Source of the DNA: Boswellia sacra
Lineage: Eukaryota > Streptophyta > Magnoliopsida > Sapindales > Burseraceae
Length of the DNA stretch: 64,000 nt
Assembly (NCBI GenBank): GCA_013180625.2
Contig: SNVD02006118.1
Location: 62,001-126,000 of the forward strand
Direction of reading: 5' to 3'
Below the pieces are notes generated by a model. The model was given only the letters and a program-made list of their open reading frames with translations. It made no database searches and was not told where the DNA came from. This document shows positions 35,426 to 47,606 of the stretch, in pieces. How positions within the stretch are numbered: position 1 is the stretch's first letter; the number at the start of each line of letters is the position of its first letter. A program made the translations under genes and the position numbers.

Positions 35426-36079
35426 ATCATAGTCATAGCTATTATCATGTTCAATATTAGACATCTGAACTACACGCATAACAAAAACTTAACAAATTTT
35501 TTCTTCTATAATTTCCTCTTTCATCAATTACCATTTCAATCCAAAAGCTTTTCCTTTTACGCTTGATTTCTGAGGAAGTATATAATGTTAATCAGGCTCT
35601 AGATCGCATTATTTGTTTCTTTTGGTTCGTGGACGGGTGTACAAATGGTGGGCAATTATGATGATGTAAAGTTAAGTTGCACGCTCTTTTTTTTCTTTGA
35701 ACAGAGATAACAACGTGGCATATCTGAATGATTTGCAATTAAACAACAATAAAAAGACACAATCAATGTACTTTTACTACTTAGCAAGTAACAACATCCA
35801 AAGGCTGATTTTGTACCTCCAAGTTATATTATTGGAGCTTTGCTCTTGAAAAGTTAATCGAGGGAATGGTGAGATTTTAATTTATGAATCAATGGGGGAT
35901 GCCTCATCCTGGCAAGTAACCATCTTTGCCAGAATGGCACTAGAATAATTCACCCAGTTCAGCATTCATAATTTTCTCTGCTCACCAGATTTACTATTAC
36001 TGAAGGAATGGTCTAAAAGGCAGAAGCAGTTTGCTCCAAAAAATTCAGTCACGATTTGATGTGATAGACTCGGGATTAC

Positions 36080-39000
36080 CTACTCAATCTTCTTATCCAA
36101 AGTTGCATAGTGCCAATCTGCCCTCCAAATAATAGAAGGAGAAAGCAGACGTTCGGTTTTCCAACCTGCTGATTTCAGCTGCAAACCAATAGAAGTATTA
36201 GAATGACCGATTAACCTGAAGAATGTCGAGCCTCCATCTAATAATTCAATGAGTCCAAGAGACTCCCGCAATAAACAGGGATTTATAACAGAGCACACTT
36301 GTAATGACTAAATTGTTTGGGAAGAGTAGTATTCATAACACTTCATAAAAATGGAAATAATTAATCATATTTTCGGTACCATGGATACGTAAATGATACT
36401 GCAAATTTGAAGACAATACCTTCTGAATAAAAACTTCATACTTTTTTTCCATCCATGACTGACTCTCTAAATGAATAGATTTGTTTCCATCTATAAGGTT
36501 TGCCATAACAAGTGCGTGAATATATGACTGCAACACTTCTGTAGGAGTTGAATCTTTATGCACAATTACACCGATGATTCCCTTTTTCTCTATTAGCAAA
36601 TACTTCGCTACAAAGACCAGAAGAAAATGTTGAATAGTTAGAACTTTCTTGGAAAAGATTCTGTTAGTTGAGGAAAATACATAGAATTCAACCTTTCTTG
36701 TAAAGAGATTTGGAAGAATCCAGCAGGTCCATCCTGTTACAATATTGTTGAAATCTCATCAGTTTTGTAAAACTAAGAGCTAGAATTCTGTAGCTAGCTT
36801 AGAGCTGTCAGTGATGGGGATGAAATAAAAGCTAAGCCATTGTCTCAACTCTAAATTCTTCATATATATATTAAAGGTTCAGGTGGCTCCCATAGATGTT
36901 GGAGAAGCACCAGTTAACGTTACTTCTCCTCAGACAAAATACATAACCAGATGGCAGAAAAATCCTTAATTTTAAAGTTTAATGAATCTAGAAAACTCAC
37001 ATTTCAGGCTGACCAAGCGAAGAAACCCTCAAACCTAAGTCTACCCTCAAGTGCAGTAACTTAGAGTTCTTTGAGCTCCATGAAGTGGTCAGTACGGGCA
37101 AAACATGCTCCATGGTAGAGACCTGTTCCGGAGAAAGAACTGGCAATATATTCAGGTTTAGACATTAACATCCACTTAAAATAAAATAAAGTGGAAAAAG
37201 ACATAAAAGTAATGTATGCATTCCATTTGGTTCACAAAGCAATAAAGTTCACATGTATTCTTACAGATCACAGAACTTTGTCAACAAACAGATCTTGTCA
37301 AATTTAACAGAACTGACCCCGATTTTGTTGGAAGAAGTTTTTATTGAACAATCCATAGTATCAGTTGAAATATATTTGAGAGCTTACTTCTACCAAAAAT
37401 TTGCTGTCGATGTCTTGATGAAATTATGGTTGTCTTTATGGGAAGAGAAATTATAGTGAAGGCCCGGCCCAAGTCTTAATTACCTTGGTCAGTCTGCACA
37501 AAGTGCTGCAGAAGAATTGAGATCCTCTCGAAGTTTAATGAAGTCAATGCTAGGCAACTGACAGCCTTGTAGTTTGCTGCCACAGACCAAAAAAAAAAAG
37601 CATTGCACAACAGGTTGACTATAAAAAGGAAGATATTTCAAACAACAAATTATAATGGCAAGCATTTGGTCACTCACTATCAAGAAGGCCCTCTGTTGGT
37701 TCCAAATAAAGTTACAGAGAAGATTTCTTTTTTTTTTTTTTTTTAATATGAATACAGATATTCTTTATTCATGAATTTTGATGTAAATTATGTTGGAGAC
37801 AAGGTTAGTAAATAGCACTTGAAGAGTATTATGCATTTAAGTCCATCCGTTAAGTATGAGAGTTTGGGAATGACATATATACTCTGTAAGGATTGCTATT
37901 TATATCCTTAAAAATAGACCGAAGGTGATAAATATTTCTTCAAATTATATCAACATGAACAATAATTTTAAGTGGCCTAGATCCGTCCAATAGCAGATGG
38001 AGCCCTGGAAAGTGCAAGCCAGGCTTCATGCATAGAGAAGCTTTTCCAGAATAATAGCAGAGAACTTACCATACATATGGAACACGGTGAGAGAAAGAAA
38101 AGAAAACCAAACAGCAAAGGCGTTTCCTATTGTAAGGCGAGCAAGAAGCATTCCTAATGCCATGCCAGTCATTGTTGCCATAGTCTCCTGACTCCCTTCC
38201 TGTCAATACCTAAAAACAAGTTAATGTCAATGGTACAAGACCTCGGGTTCTCATCCAGAGGTAAGAATGTCTGTATTTGTACCTTGGCAGATATATCAGC
38301 AGCATTATTCTGGAGGGCAAAATGCTGTGTCAATGCAGCTCTAGTAGCTCCACTTGCAACACCAGCTATTTGGAAATACAACACAGAGCAGAATCAGATT
38401 AAGAAAACCAGGCATAGGCTCTTCTACTATATTTTTACCACGAAAAGGTGAAAATACATGAGAACACGTATGGGCCCATGCAAACATACAAATATTACAG
38501 TGGTTTGAAACACACTTTCCATTTGTAGCTTCGATGACAACAGATGCATAAATTGTAAGCAACAACAATAACTTAATTGATCATATTCTCCAGCATACAT
38601 ACAAGATGAATTTTTTTTTGCAGTGATAATAAATGCTTTGGTTTTTTTTTTTTTTTTTTTGATAATCTATCAACAGGTGGATCTTAGTAAATTTCATGTT
38701 TTAAATTGGAAGAATAGACTTACTAAATGATCTTGATAAGCTCCCTAAGCAAACAACGAAAACAAAAGCTGAAGGAAACAAAGGGGAAAGAAGGTCCATC
38801 AACATCCCTGCAATCAATATAACATCCTTTCTTGTCAATTTGTTATAGTAATTTTACATGAGATAGTGAACAATGTTCTAGAACCAAATGTTGAAAATAT
38901 ATATATTTATATATATATATATATATCCTTTTGTTCCAGGAGGAATAGCCTCTCATCATATTTCAACAGGGATTCTCTTTCGGATAGGCACTGAAAGGAG

Positions 39001-40342
39001 AAGGAAGGCTGGAATGCCAACAGGCATCTATTATTGAATTCACCCAACCTGATAATACTGATTTTGGGAACGTTATATATATATAAAGCACAAAAGCATA
39101 CCCAGATCATTCATAAAATCCGCAACCAGACGCCACATTTTTGCATTGCTATCTAGATTTGAGCCCTGAAAGGATTAATGGTGTCATGATCTTGTTGTAG
39201 ATTTAGAATAGCTGATCAACAGGAAGATAGCGCATATCCCCATACTTGAAATATAAGAATGTCATGCTCTATGGCATAACTTTATTATTATTATTTTTTA
39301 ATCTGAAACTACATCTGCTGCCTACTACAGGTACCTAAAACACTGTATTAAGCATATAGCAAATAATCAGATGGCAAATCATAAGCCAGTCACATAAGTA
39401 TAGTACATTTCACCTGATAAAATGTGAATAAGATGCCTCCAACCATTCCAGTTAGGTCCCTCAAAAACCACTGCAACAATTTCAATATGCAAAAGCTATT
39501 TTCAAAATATGATATACATCCAAGCTGCCACCTATTTGGAATCCGAACTGAAGTGTGACCACAAAAGCAATTGCAATACAAACCAGCATGCTTTTAACCG
39601 TGTGTGCAAAATTTTACCTGAAATGTTGCACCGAGAACAGTAGCTGATTTCTCACCAACGCCAATGGCACTCAAGAGAGCCTAACAAAACAATCCAAGCA
39701 CCAAACAGCAAGTAATTATTATCAATTGTTTTTCTAAATTATTATTTAAAAAAAATCGATGGAGAAGAACTCGGTCTTACCTGTGTAGAAAGCATGGTCT
39801 TAATGTATGTTGAAAGACCCTTTTGAAACAAAGAAAACAATTAAACATTACAAATTCCATTATTGAAATAAAAACTTATCATGCCGTGACAAAATTTACC
39901 TGCAAAGAATCCCATATTTGAAATGGTACATAATCTGGAGTCACACTGCTAGGAAACCCCTGCAGTTTACATGAACAAAAACAAACAAACATTTTTTTTT
40001 GGTTTATTTGTTATGAATCTTGAGTAGTTCATTTCGCTAATGAAAAATTTATAGCAGAGAATTGAAATTAGAAAAGCTTGCCTCAGGTACAAAGGCTTGG
40101 AGAACCCGCCGCCAGACATGATCGAAACGGCTACCGGATCTGCGTAGGAGGAAAAATAATTTAAAAAAGAAAAAGATATGATAATGGAAGACAGAGAAGA
40201 GTGTGGACCTGTGAATATAGAGAGATGGCGAGGCAGAGATAGTGGCGGTTTTGAAGAGCTTTGTGGAAGAGGAGCCATTCCATTCTTCAATTATGACATG
40301 CTCTGGCTGCGATGTTGTTACTTCACTTATTATCTCGTCCAT
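36080..40342 (-). CDS. RUS3: Root UVB sensitive family protein (DUF647), RUS3-type
   Basis: Fifteen exons on the minus strand: 40342-40209, 40139-40082, 39959-39900, 39819-39781, 39680-39618, 39470-39414, 39165-39102, 38807-38724, 38365-38283, 38199-38070, 37576-37484, 37139-37001, 36733-36693, 36607-36420, 36178-36080. Frame closes throughout; 443 aa. Residues include EEWNGSSSTKLFKTATISAS, WFLRDLTGMVGGILFTFYQG, VASGATRAALTQHFALQNN and GWKTERLLSPSIIWRADWH. The order and ends agree with Arabidopsis RUS3 (At1g13770 from memory). RUS1/2 act in UV-B sensing and vitamin B6 balance; the role of RUS3 is less clear. Intron 2 uses a GC donor (GAG|GCAAGC); the others seen are GT-AG. Confidence 0.93.
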
Positions 40343-41667
40343 AAATACACAGGAAAGGAAAGCAAAGAAACTGAACTGAGGTCGAGATTGAGATTGAGAT
40401 TTGAGTCTGAGAGATTGACAGCTTCAGTGGAAGTGGAATTGCAGCAGGTTTTGGTCCCTTTTTTTTTTTTTTTTTTTTTGAGCTTTGACTTGCCTCCTGT
40501 TGAAGTTTGTAACTGCTTAGGTGTGTTTCTGTAACTGGCTTACTCTTTGTCTTTATTCATGTGTTCTCGAAAGTCTTAAATAAAATGTAAATTGCAAAAA
40601 CTAACCTGATCTTTGGGAGGAATTTTGAATTTTTTTTTCTTTTTTCTTTATATGGACTAATCAACCTTTAAGTTGTCAAATAAACCAATTAACATAGTTC
40701 CTAACCAAAAAAAGATTTGGGTAGACATTCAAACTGAATAGGATTTTGCTAAAATTCAAAACCATTTTCTTAACTTTGCTATTTAACTAGAGTGTAGGTA
40801 CTGGTTAGTGATGATTAAAAAAAAAAAAAAAATATTTTGCATAAGATAAGAGTATAGAAGTGCCAGAACCAACCATGGATTATCCTAAAACTGCAAACAA
40901 AAATTGACCATAGATCATCTCGTTATTTGAGGTCCACTACTTTAAGCCCAAAGAAAACTAACTCCAAAACCGTCTCACTACTTGAAGCAAAAACAAAAAC
41001 GCAACCATGAACCATCATTACTTAGAAGCCCAATACTAGAAGCAAAGCAAAAACAAATTTAATCGCAGACCATCCCACTACTTGAAAATCTCGCTACTTG
41101 ACGCAAAATCAAAAACCAACCATAAATCGTCCCATTATTGGAAGCGAAAACAAAAATCGACCAAAGACTGAAGCCCGCTATTAAAAGCAAAAACAGGACC
41201 GATAATAGATCATCACCTTACTCGAAGGTCTCACTATTTGAAGCAAAAACAAAAACCAACCGTAGATTGTCCCACTACTAGAAGTCCACTGTCAGAAGCA
41301 AAAACAGAAATCGACCATAAATTGTAGCCTATTACTTAAAGCAAAAATAAAAGTTATCATAGACTGCCCCAATATTTCGATTAAAAAAAATAAAGAAACG
41401 AATTATACATTGAAGAAAAACAAAATTTATAAACTGAAGCCCATTTCTTAAAAGCAAATAACAAAAACGATTATATACCGTCTCATTCCTTAAATGACTG
41501 ATTACTTGAAGCAAAAATAAAATTAATCATAGCCTGTAGGGTAATACAAAATTTAAAAAATCGTGATCGTAAATAAAAGAATAAGAAAACATATTCCTTC
41601 AATGACTCGTTACTCCAAGCAAAAACAAAATTGATCATAGCAAAGAATAAGAAAACAGATTATAGAT

Positions 41668-41741
41668 CGCTAGAAGGAGAGCTTGAACCTCCGACCTTGT
41701 GGTTAAGAGCCACACGCTCTAACCAACTGAGCTATCCCAGC
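41668..41741 (-). tRNA. tRNA with Asn-type body and CTT (Lys) anticodon; possibly a pseudogene
   Basis: 74 nt without CCA. It matches the three tRNA-Asn copies at nearly all positions, but the anticodon loop is CTCTTAA instead of CTGTTAA, giving CTT. The T-stem 3' strand is TCTCC rather than CCTCC, so the closing G53-C61 pair becomes G-U. The acceptor stem (GCTGGGA / TTCTAGC) still pairs with G-U steps. The 3' flank differs from the other copies and its first T-run is about 12 nt away. Confidence 0.8.
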
Positions 41742-42449
41742 GACTTGGGGGGCATGTGCCTTAGTTTCTATAAGAGACTCGGCTAACTAAAGATGCAACC
41801 AACCTTTGGAGGCACATCATGGACTATCCCACTATTTTGATTGTAGATAAAAGAATAGAGAAATCGATTATAGATTCAGGCAAAAACACAAAATCTATAA
41901 ACTGAAGCCCATTAGTTAAAGTAAAAACAAAGTTGATTAATTACAGACTGTCTCACTATAAACTGAAATCCATTACTTAAAGCAATAACAAAATTGATTA
42001 TAGAGCGTCTCATTACTACAATGTCTCACTAATTGAAGTAAAAACAAAACTAATCACAGACTGTAGGGTAATCCCACTGCTTAAAGGTCTCACTAATTGA
42101 AGCAAAAACAAAATTGATCACAGGTAGGACAAAGCAAAAACAAAATTGATTATAGACCGTCCCACTACTTCGATTGTCGGTAAAAGGACAGGAAAATTGA
42201 TTATAGGTCGAAGCAAAACAAAATTGATTATAGGTAGGCCCATTATAAACAAAATCGCAAAAATCGTGATTGTAGATGAAAGAATAGGAAAATAGATTAT
42301 AGGCCAAAGTAAAAACAAAACAATCTGATAATAAGCAAAATCGCGAAAACTACATTCATAGATAAAAGAGTAGGAAAATGGATACAGAACAATCCGATTC
42401 TAAGCAAAATCACAAAAAACAAACCCCACTTGGAGTTTAAAACAGTTGA

Positions 42450-42473
42450 CGCTAGAAGGAGGGCTTGAACCTC

Positions 42474-42506
<33 letters not shown>

Positions 42507-42523
42507 AACTGAGCTATCCCAGC
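42450..42523 (-). tRNA. tRNA-Asn (GTT)
   Basis: 74 nt, intronless: acceptor GCTGGGA, D-arm TAGCTCAGTTGGTTAGAGC, anticodon loop CTGTTAA closed by TGTGG/CCACA, variable AGGTC, T-arm GGAGG TTCAAGC CCTCC, discriminator G. A TTTT terminator lies about 8 nt downstream and a CAA-like upstream element is present. Compared with copies C and D, position 6 is G (G-U pair). Confidence 0.92.
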
Positions 42524-43230
42524 GACTTGGGGGGCATGTGCCTTAGTTTTTATAAGAGACTTGGCTCACTAAAGATGCAACCAACCTTTGGAGGCAGATC
42601 ATGGACTATCCCACTACTGCGATTGTAGATAAAAGAATAGAGAAATCTATTATAGATCCAGGCAAAAACACAAAATCTATAAACTGAAGCCCATTAGTTA
42701 AAGTAAAAACAAAGTTGATTAATTATAGACTGTCTCACTATAAACTGAAATCCATTACTTAAAGCAATAACAAAATTGATTATAGAGCGTCTCATTACTA
42801 CAATATCTCACTAATTGAAGTAAGAACAAAACTAATCGCAGACTGTAGGGTAATCCCACTGCTTAAAGGTCTCACTACTTGAAGCAAAAACAAAATTGAT
42901 CACAGGTAGGACGAAGCAAAAACAAAATTGATTATAGACCGTCCCACTACTTCGATTGTCGATAAAAGGACAGGAAAATTGATTATAGGTCGAAGCAAAA
43001 CAAAATTGATTATAGGTAGGCCCATTATAAACAAAATCGCAAAAATCATGATTGTAGATAAAAGAATAGGAAAACAGGTTATAGGCCAAAGCATAAACAA
43101 AACAATCTGATAATAAGCAAAATCGCGAAAACCGCGATCATAGATAAAGAATAGGAAAATGGATATAGAACAATCCGATTGTAAACAAAATCACAAAAAA
43201 CAAACCCCACTTGGAGTTTAAAACAGTTGA

Positions 43231-43254
43231 CGCTAGAAGGAGGGCTTGAACCTC

Positions 43255-43287
<33 letters not shown>

Positions 43288-43304
43288 AACTGAGCTATTC
43301 CAGC
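43231..43304 (-). tRNA. tRNA-Asn (GTT)
   Basis: Same as the copy at 42450 but with acceptor GCTGGAA, the usual plant tRNA-Asn sequence. TTTT follows the 3' end. Confidence 0.94.
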
Positions 43305-44012
43305 TACTTGGTGGGCATGTGCTTTAGTTTCTATAAGAGACTTGGCTAACTAAAGATGCAACCAACCTTTGGAGGCAGATCATGGACTATCCCACTACTT
43401 CGATTGTAGATAAAAGAATAGAGAAATCGATTATAGATCCAGGCAAAAACACAAAATCTATAAACTGAAGCCCATTAGTTAAAGTAAAAACAAAGTTGAT
43501 TAATTATAGACTGTCTCACTATAAACTGAAATCCATTACTTAAAGCAATAACAAAATTGATTATAAAGCGTCTCATTACTGCAATGTCTCACTAATTGAA
43601 GTAAAAACAAAACTAATCGCAGACTGTAGGGTAATCCTACTGCTTAAAGGTCTCACTACTTGAAGCAAAAACAAAATTGATCACAGGTAGGATGAAGCAA
43701 AAACAAAATTGATTATAGACCGTCTCACTACTTCGATTGTAGGTAAAAAAATAGAAAAATTGATTATAGGTCGAAGCAAAACAAAATTGATTATAGGTAG
43801 GCCCATTATAAACAAAATCACAAAAATCGTGATTGTAGATGAAAGAATAGGAAAACAGATTATAAGCCAAAGCAAAAACAAAACAATCTGATAATAAGCA
43901 AAATCGCGAAAACCGCGATCATAGATAAAAGAATAGGAACATGGATATAGAACAATCCGATTGTAAGCAAAATCACAAAAAACAAACCCCACTTGGAGTT
44001 TAAAACATTTAA

Positions 44013-44036
44013 CGCTAGAAGGAGGGCTTGAACCTC

Positions 44037-44069
<33 letters not shown>

Positions 44070-44086
44070 AACTGAGCTATTCCAGC
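44013..44086 (-). tRNA. tRNA-Asn (GTT)
   Basis: Canonical cloverleaf with acceptor GCTGGAA. It lies only about 125 bp upstream of, and divergent from, the PPR gene start, so its 5' flank and the PPR promoter overlap. The 3' flank (GTTAAATGTTTTAAAC) provides a TTTT terminator. Confidence 0.93.
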
Positions 44087-44212
44087 AGGTTGGTGATCGT
44101 GCGCTCTAAATCGTACAAGTTACGCATTAAAGACGGGAACCAACCACCAGAGACGGAGGGAATGAGACACAGAAGCCTCCATTGGTAACTGAAGTTGCTG
44201 AACGATCACAGA

Positions 44213-46192
44213 ATGTGGAGGAAATCATCTCCGTCCTTGCTTATACGTACTAGAATCTTCTCTTCTTCTTTCTCCTCTACACCTGAAACCCCATCTCTGT
44301 ACTCCTTTCTCCAACCCTCCATCTTCGCTCTTAAACCGACAGGCCCACTACAGAACCCCGCCAACTCCCCAAACCCACAACAACAAACCCTAACTCAAGA
44401 CCATATCACTGCATTGGAAACCACTCTCCATAAATCCCTTCTCACCCGCGACATTGATGAGGCCTGGAAGTCCTTTAAGTCCCTCACCAACAACTCTTTG
44501 CTCCCTACGAAACCCCTCACCAATTCTCTCATTTCTCACCTATCCTCTCTTCAGGACACTCACAACCTCAAGAGAGCATTTGCCTCTGTTGTTTATGTCA
44601 TTGAAAAGGACCCCAAGTTGTTAGATTTTGAAGCTGTCCGTACCCTTTTGAATGCCATGAAATCCGCCAACACTGCTGCCCCTGCTTTTGCTCTGGTCAA
44701 GTGCATGTTCAAAAACAGGTATTTCGTGCCTTTTGAATTGTGGGGTCATTTGCTTGTTGATATTAGCAGAAAGAATGGTAATTTTGCGGCTTTTCTGAGA
44801 GTTTTTGAAGAATGTTGTAGGATTGCTTTGGATGAGAAGTTGGATTTTATGAAACCTGATTTAACTGCTTGTAATGCTGCATTAGAGGGGTGCTGTTGCA
44901 GCCTTCAATCTGTTAGTGATGCTGAGAGAGTTGTAGAAACTATGTCGGTTTTGCGTGTTAAGCCAAATGAATTGAGTTTTGGTTTTCTTGCCTATTTATA
45001 TGCACTCAAAGGGCTTCAAGAGAAGATAAATGAGTTGGCAAATTTGATGGCCAGGTTTGGCTTTTCGAATAAAATTTTATTCTATAGTAGTCTGATCAGT
45101 GGATATGTAAAGTCAGGAGATTTAGAGTCTGTTTCGATGACTATTTTGCATAGTTTGAGTGAAGGAATTGGAGAATATTCAAATTTTACTGAAGAAACTT
45201 ATAGTGAAGTGGTCAAAGGATTTCTTGAGAAGGGAAGTATTAAGGGATTAACAAATTTGATTGTTGAAGCTCAAAAGTTGGAGCCTTCAGAGCTTGCAGT
45301 TGAAAGGTCTATTGGATATGGTGTTGTTAATGCTTGTGTTAATCTTGGACTATCAGATAAGGCGCATAGCATTCTTGATGAAATGAATGCTCAGGGTTGT
45401 TCTGTTGGCCTTGGAGTTTATGTACCAATCCTCAAAGCTTATTGCAAAGAACATCAAACAGCTGAAGCTACTCAACTAGTCATGGATATAAGTAGTTCGG
45501 GGCTTCAGTTAGATGTGGCTAGCTACGATGCCTTAATAGAAGCTTCAATGACGAGTCAAGATTTTCAATCGGCTTTTGCTTTATTTAGGGACATGAGAGA
45601 AGCAAGAATATCTGATTTAAAGGGGGGATACCTGACTATAATGACAGGTTTGATGGAGAATCATCGGCCTGAGTTAATGGCAGCATTTTTAGATGAAGTT
45701 GTTGAAGACCCTCGAGTTGAAGTGAAAACTCATGATTGGAATTCAATTATTCATGCCTTCTGTAAATCCGGGCGTTTAGAAGATGCAAAGAGAACTTTCA
45801 GAAGAATGACATTCCTGCGGTTTGAGCCTAATGATCAAACTTATTTGTCCCTAATTAATGGGTATGTGACTGCTGAGAAATATTTCAGTGTTTTGATGCT
45901 GTGGAATGAGGTTAAGCGAAAGATTTCAACCGACGGAGAGAGAGCGATTAAATTTGATTCCAACTTGGTTGATGCTTTCCTGTATGCTCTTGTTAAAGGG
46001 GGTTTCTTTGATGCAGTGATGCAAGTTGTGGAGAAATCTCAAGAGATGAAGATTTTTGTGGATAAGTGGAAGTACAAGCAAGCATTTATGGAGAACCATA
46101 AAAAGCTTAAAATCGCAAAGTTGAGAAAGAGGAGCTTCAGGAAAATGGAAGCACTTATTGCTTTCAAGAATTGGGCTGGTCTTAATGCATGA
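44213..46192 (+). CDS. Pentatricopeptide repeat protein, organelle-targeted (At1g69290-like)
   Basis: Intronless frame of 659 aa from ATG at 44213 (MWRKSSPSLLIRTRIFSSSF). The N-terminus is rich in Arg and Ser with few acids, like a mitochondrial presequence. Repeats of about 35 residues fill the protein; clear ones are near residues 256-320 (KPNELSFGFLAYLYALKGLQ, ILFYSSLISGYVKSGDLESV), 380-480 (YGVVNACVNLGLSDKAHSIL, VYVPILKAYCKEHQTAEATQ, ASYDALIEASMTSQDFQSAF) and 510-590 (HDWNSIIHAFCKSGRLEDAK, QTYLSLINGYVTAEKYFSVL). It is P-type with no E or DYW extension, so an RNA-binding stabilisation, splicing or translation role is more likely than editing. A TTG six codons upstream is in frame but not used as start here. 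Confidence 0.93.
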   Translation: MWRKSSPSLLIRTRIFSSSFSSTPETPSLYSFLQPSIFALKPTGPLQNPANSPNPQQQTLTQDHITALETTLHKSLLTRDIDEAWKSFKSLTNNSLLPTKPLTNSLISHLSSLQDTHNLKRAFASVVYVIEKDPKLLDFEAVRTLLNAMKSANTAAPAFALVKCMFKNRYFVPFELWGHLLVDISRKNGNFAAFLRVFEECCRIALDEKLDFMKPDLTACNAALEGCCCSLQSVSDAERVVETMSVLRVKPNELSFGFLAYLYALKGLQEKINELANLMARFGFSNKILFYSSLISGYVKSGDLESVSMTILHSLSEGIGEYSNFTEETYSEVVKGFLEKGSIKGLTNLIVEAQKLEPSELAVERSIGYGVVNACVNLGLSDKAHSILDEMNAQGCSVGLGVYVPILKAYCKEHQTAEATQLVMDISSSGLQLDVASYDALIEASMTSQDFQSAFALFRDMREARISDLKGGYLTIMTGLMENHRPELMAAFLDEVVEDPRVEVKTHDWNSIIHAFCKSGRLEDAKRTFRRMTFLRFEPNDQTYLSLINGYVTAEKYFSVLMLWNEVKRKISTDGERAIKFDSNLVDAFLYALVKGGFFDAVMQVVEKSQEMKIFVDKWKYKQAFMENHKKLKIAKLRKRSFRKMEALIAFKNWAGLNA

Positions 46193-47606
46193 ACTTCAAT
46201 TTGCTCTGTGCTTCGTTTGTCAGAGCCTTTGTTCGCAGCTTTCAAAATTCAGCTTGTCCAATTGCAAAAACATCATTAGCATTTTGATACTTTTGCTGGC
46301 TTCAATATATTCACCATTTGCTCAGCGACCAGCTGATTGAATGCTATTGAACAAATTCAAAATGGAAGTGGAGATAATACTCTTCAGGAATATGAACAAA
46401 TTTCAATATTTTGTCTGTCAAGGATGTATAAATTGTGCAAGCACCTGATAAATACCTTGTTGACAATTATGTCTGCTCAGGATAATATTTGCCCTCTCTT
46501 AGGAATTATAGGGAAATATAAAATCTTTTTTTTCTGTGTGATGCGATCCAATGAGTTTGGTTCTGCTAACCTTGCGCCCTTCATGGTGTGGCTTACCTAT
46601 GACAGCCAGTGAGCAGAGTCATTCTCATGGCAATCATTGTGCTTCGAGTTTCATTTGGGGCTTGAGAGGTCACTTCTAATCTGTATTTTCTGCACAGACT
46701 AGGAGTGCTATGCATCATTGATAGAAGAAATCAGCCGGATAATTGTAATTATAGATTAGACGTTTAGTTTGGATTACTTCGGAGTTGTCAAAGTTCTCTC
46801 GAATGGTAGCAGAAAGCGTTTCTGGAATGCCACTGCGTTCAATGATATGGACATAATAATGTAATATTTGTAATTTCTCAGGATAAAATGTAAAACATTT
46901 ATTCTTGCTTTTGCCGACAATAACTTAAGATTCTAGTTAATCCGACCGTGATATTTTGAATGGCCACTACGATAGCTTTTTTAATTTAAGTTATTGCTTT
47001 GAGATCAACAAAAAGCTATTGGGTTTGGGATTGCTATGTATATGGACGAATTATGATTGTTCTATTTTCATAAATTATGTTTTTGATTTTACATTTTTTT
47101 ACCTAAGCTTGTCCTACCTCACACGTTGCTTGTTAGTGTGGTGTCCTCAAGACAAATTTGAACCCATAGAATTATTAGGCCAACGTTCAATATGTAATGG
47201 AAACATATCCATGCACTTGTTTTCATCTTTTTTTTTTTTTCTGTTAATTCTACTCTTAAGTGTGTGAAACGAGGGTATGATTCGGTGTACAAAATTTTCT
47301 TTTGGATGGATATAGGTCTACAAACAAACAGACCAGCTGCTAAATTGGCGCTCTCTTTTCTTCCTCTTAATAGAATTATGAAAATGTACGTCAATTTATA
47401 GCTAGAACCCACAAAGTGGATTGGCTCTGCTTTTTAGGAAGAAAAAGAGGGTGAATGTTGAATGAATGTAATCCCCTCCACCGAAAACAACAGTCTTTCT
47501 TGTTTCTTTTCGAATATCAACTGCTCAAAGCAATACAAATACATATTCCATATTTCGCTCCATATTTCACGTTCATAAGTCTCCAAATCTTCCAAAACCT
47601 CCACTA
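46193..47606. other. Intergenic region between PPR and cell-wall gene
   Basis: No coding feature supported; expected to hold the PPR 3' UTR and the promoter of the next gene. Confidence 0.5.

Larger units (their letters stand above)
40850..44090. repeat. tRNA-bearing satellite array, unit about 782 bp
   Basis: tRNA genes recur at 41668, 42450, 43231 and 44013, spacings 782, 781 and 782 bp. The spacers between them are near-identical across units. Each spacer is itself built from degenerate 40-60-bp words (GAAGCAAAAACAAAATTGAT, TATAGACTGTCTCACTA and variants). The DNA left of the first tRNA (40850-41660) has the same word pattern but is more diverged. The array sits between RUS3 and the PPR gene. 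Repeated reading frames in it are by-products of the tandem structure. Confidence 0.93.

Noticed and set aside
42050..44060. Repeated 60-125 aa frames rich in Phe, Tyr and Ile that recur in each tRNA array unit
   Set aside because: They repeat because the DNA is tandemly repeated, overlap the tRNAs in some units, lack start or codon features of genes, and read poly-A/T-rich spacer.
40850..44090. CRISPR-like array of repeats and spacers
   Set aside because: Nuclear plant DNA, unit of 782 bp with long near-identical spacers and a tRNA in each unit.
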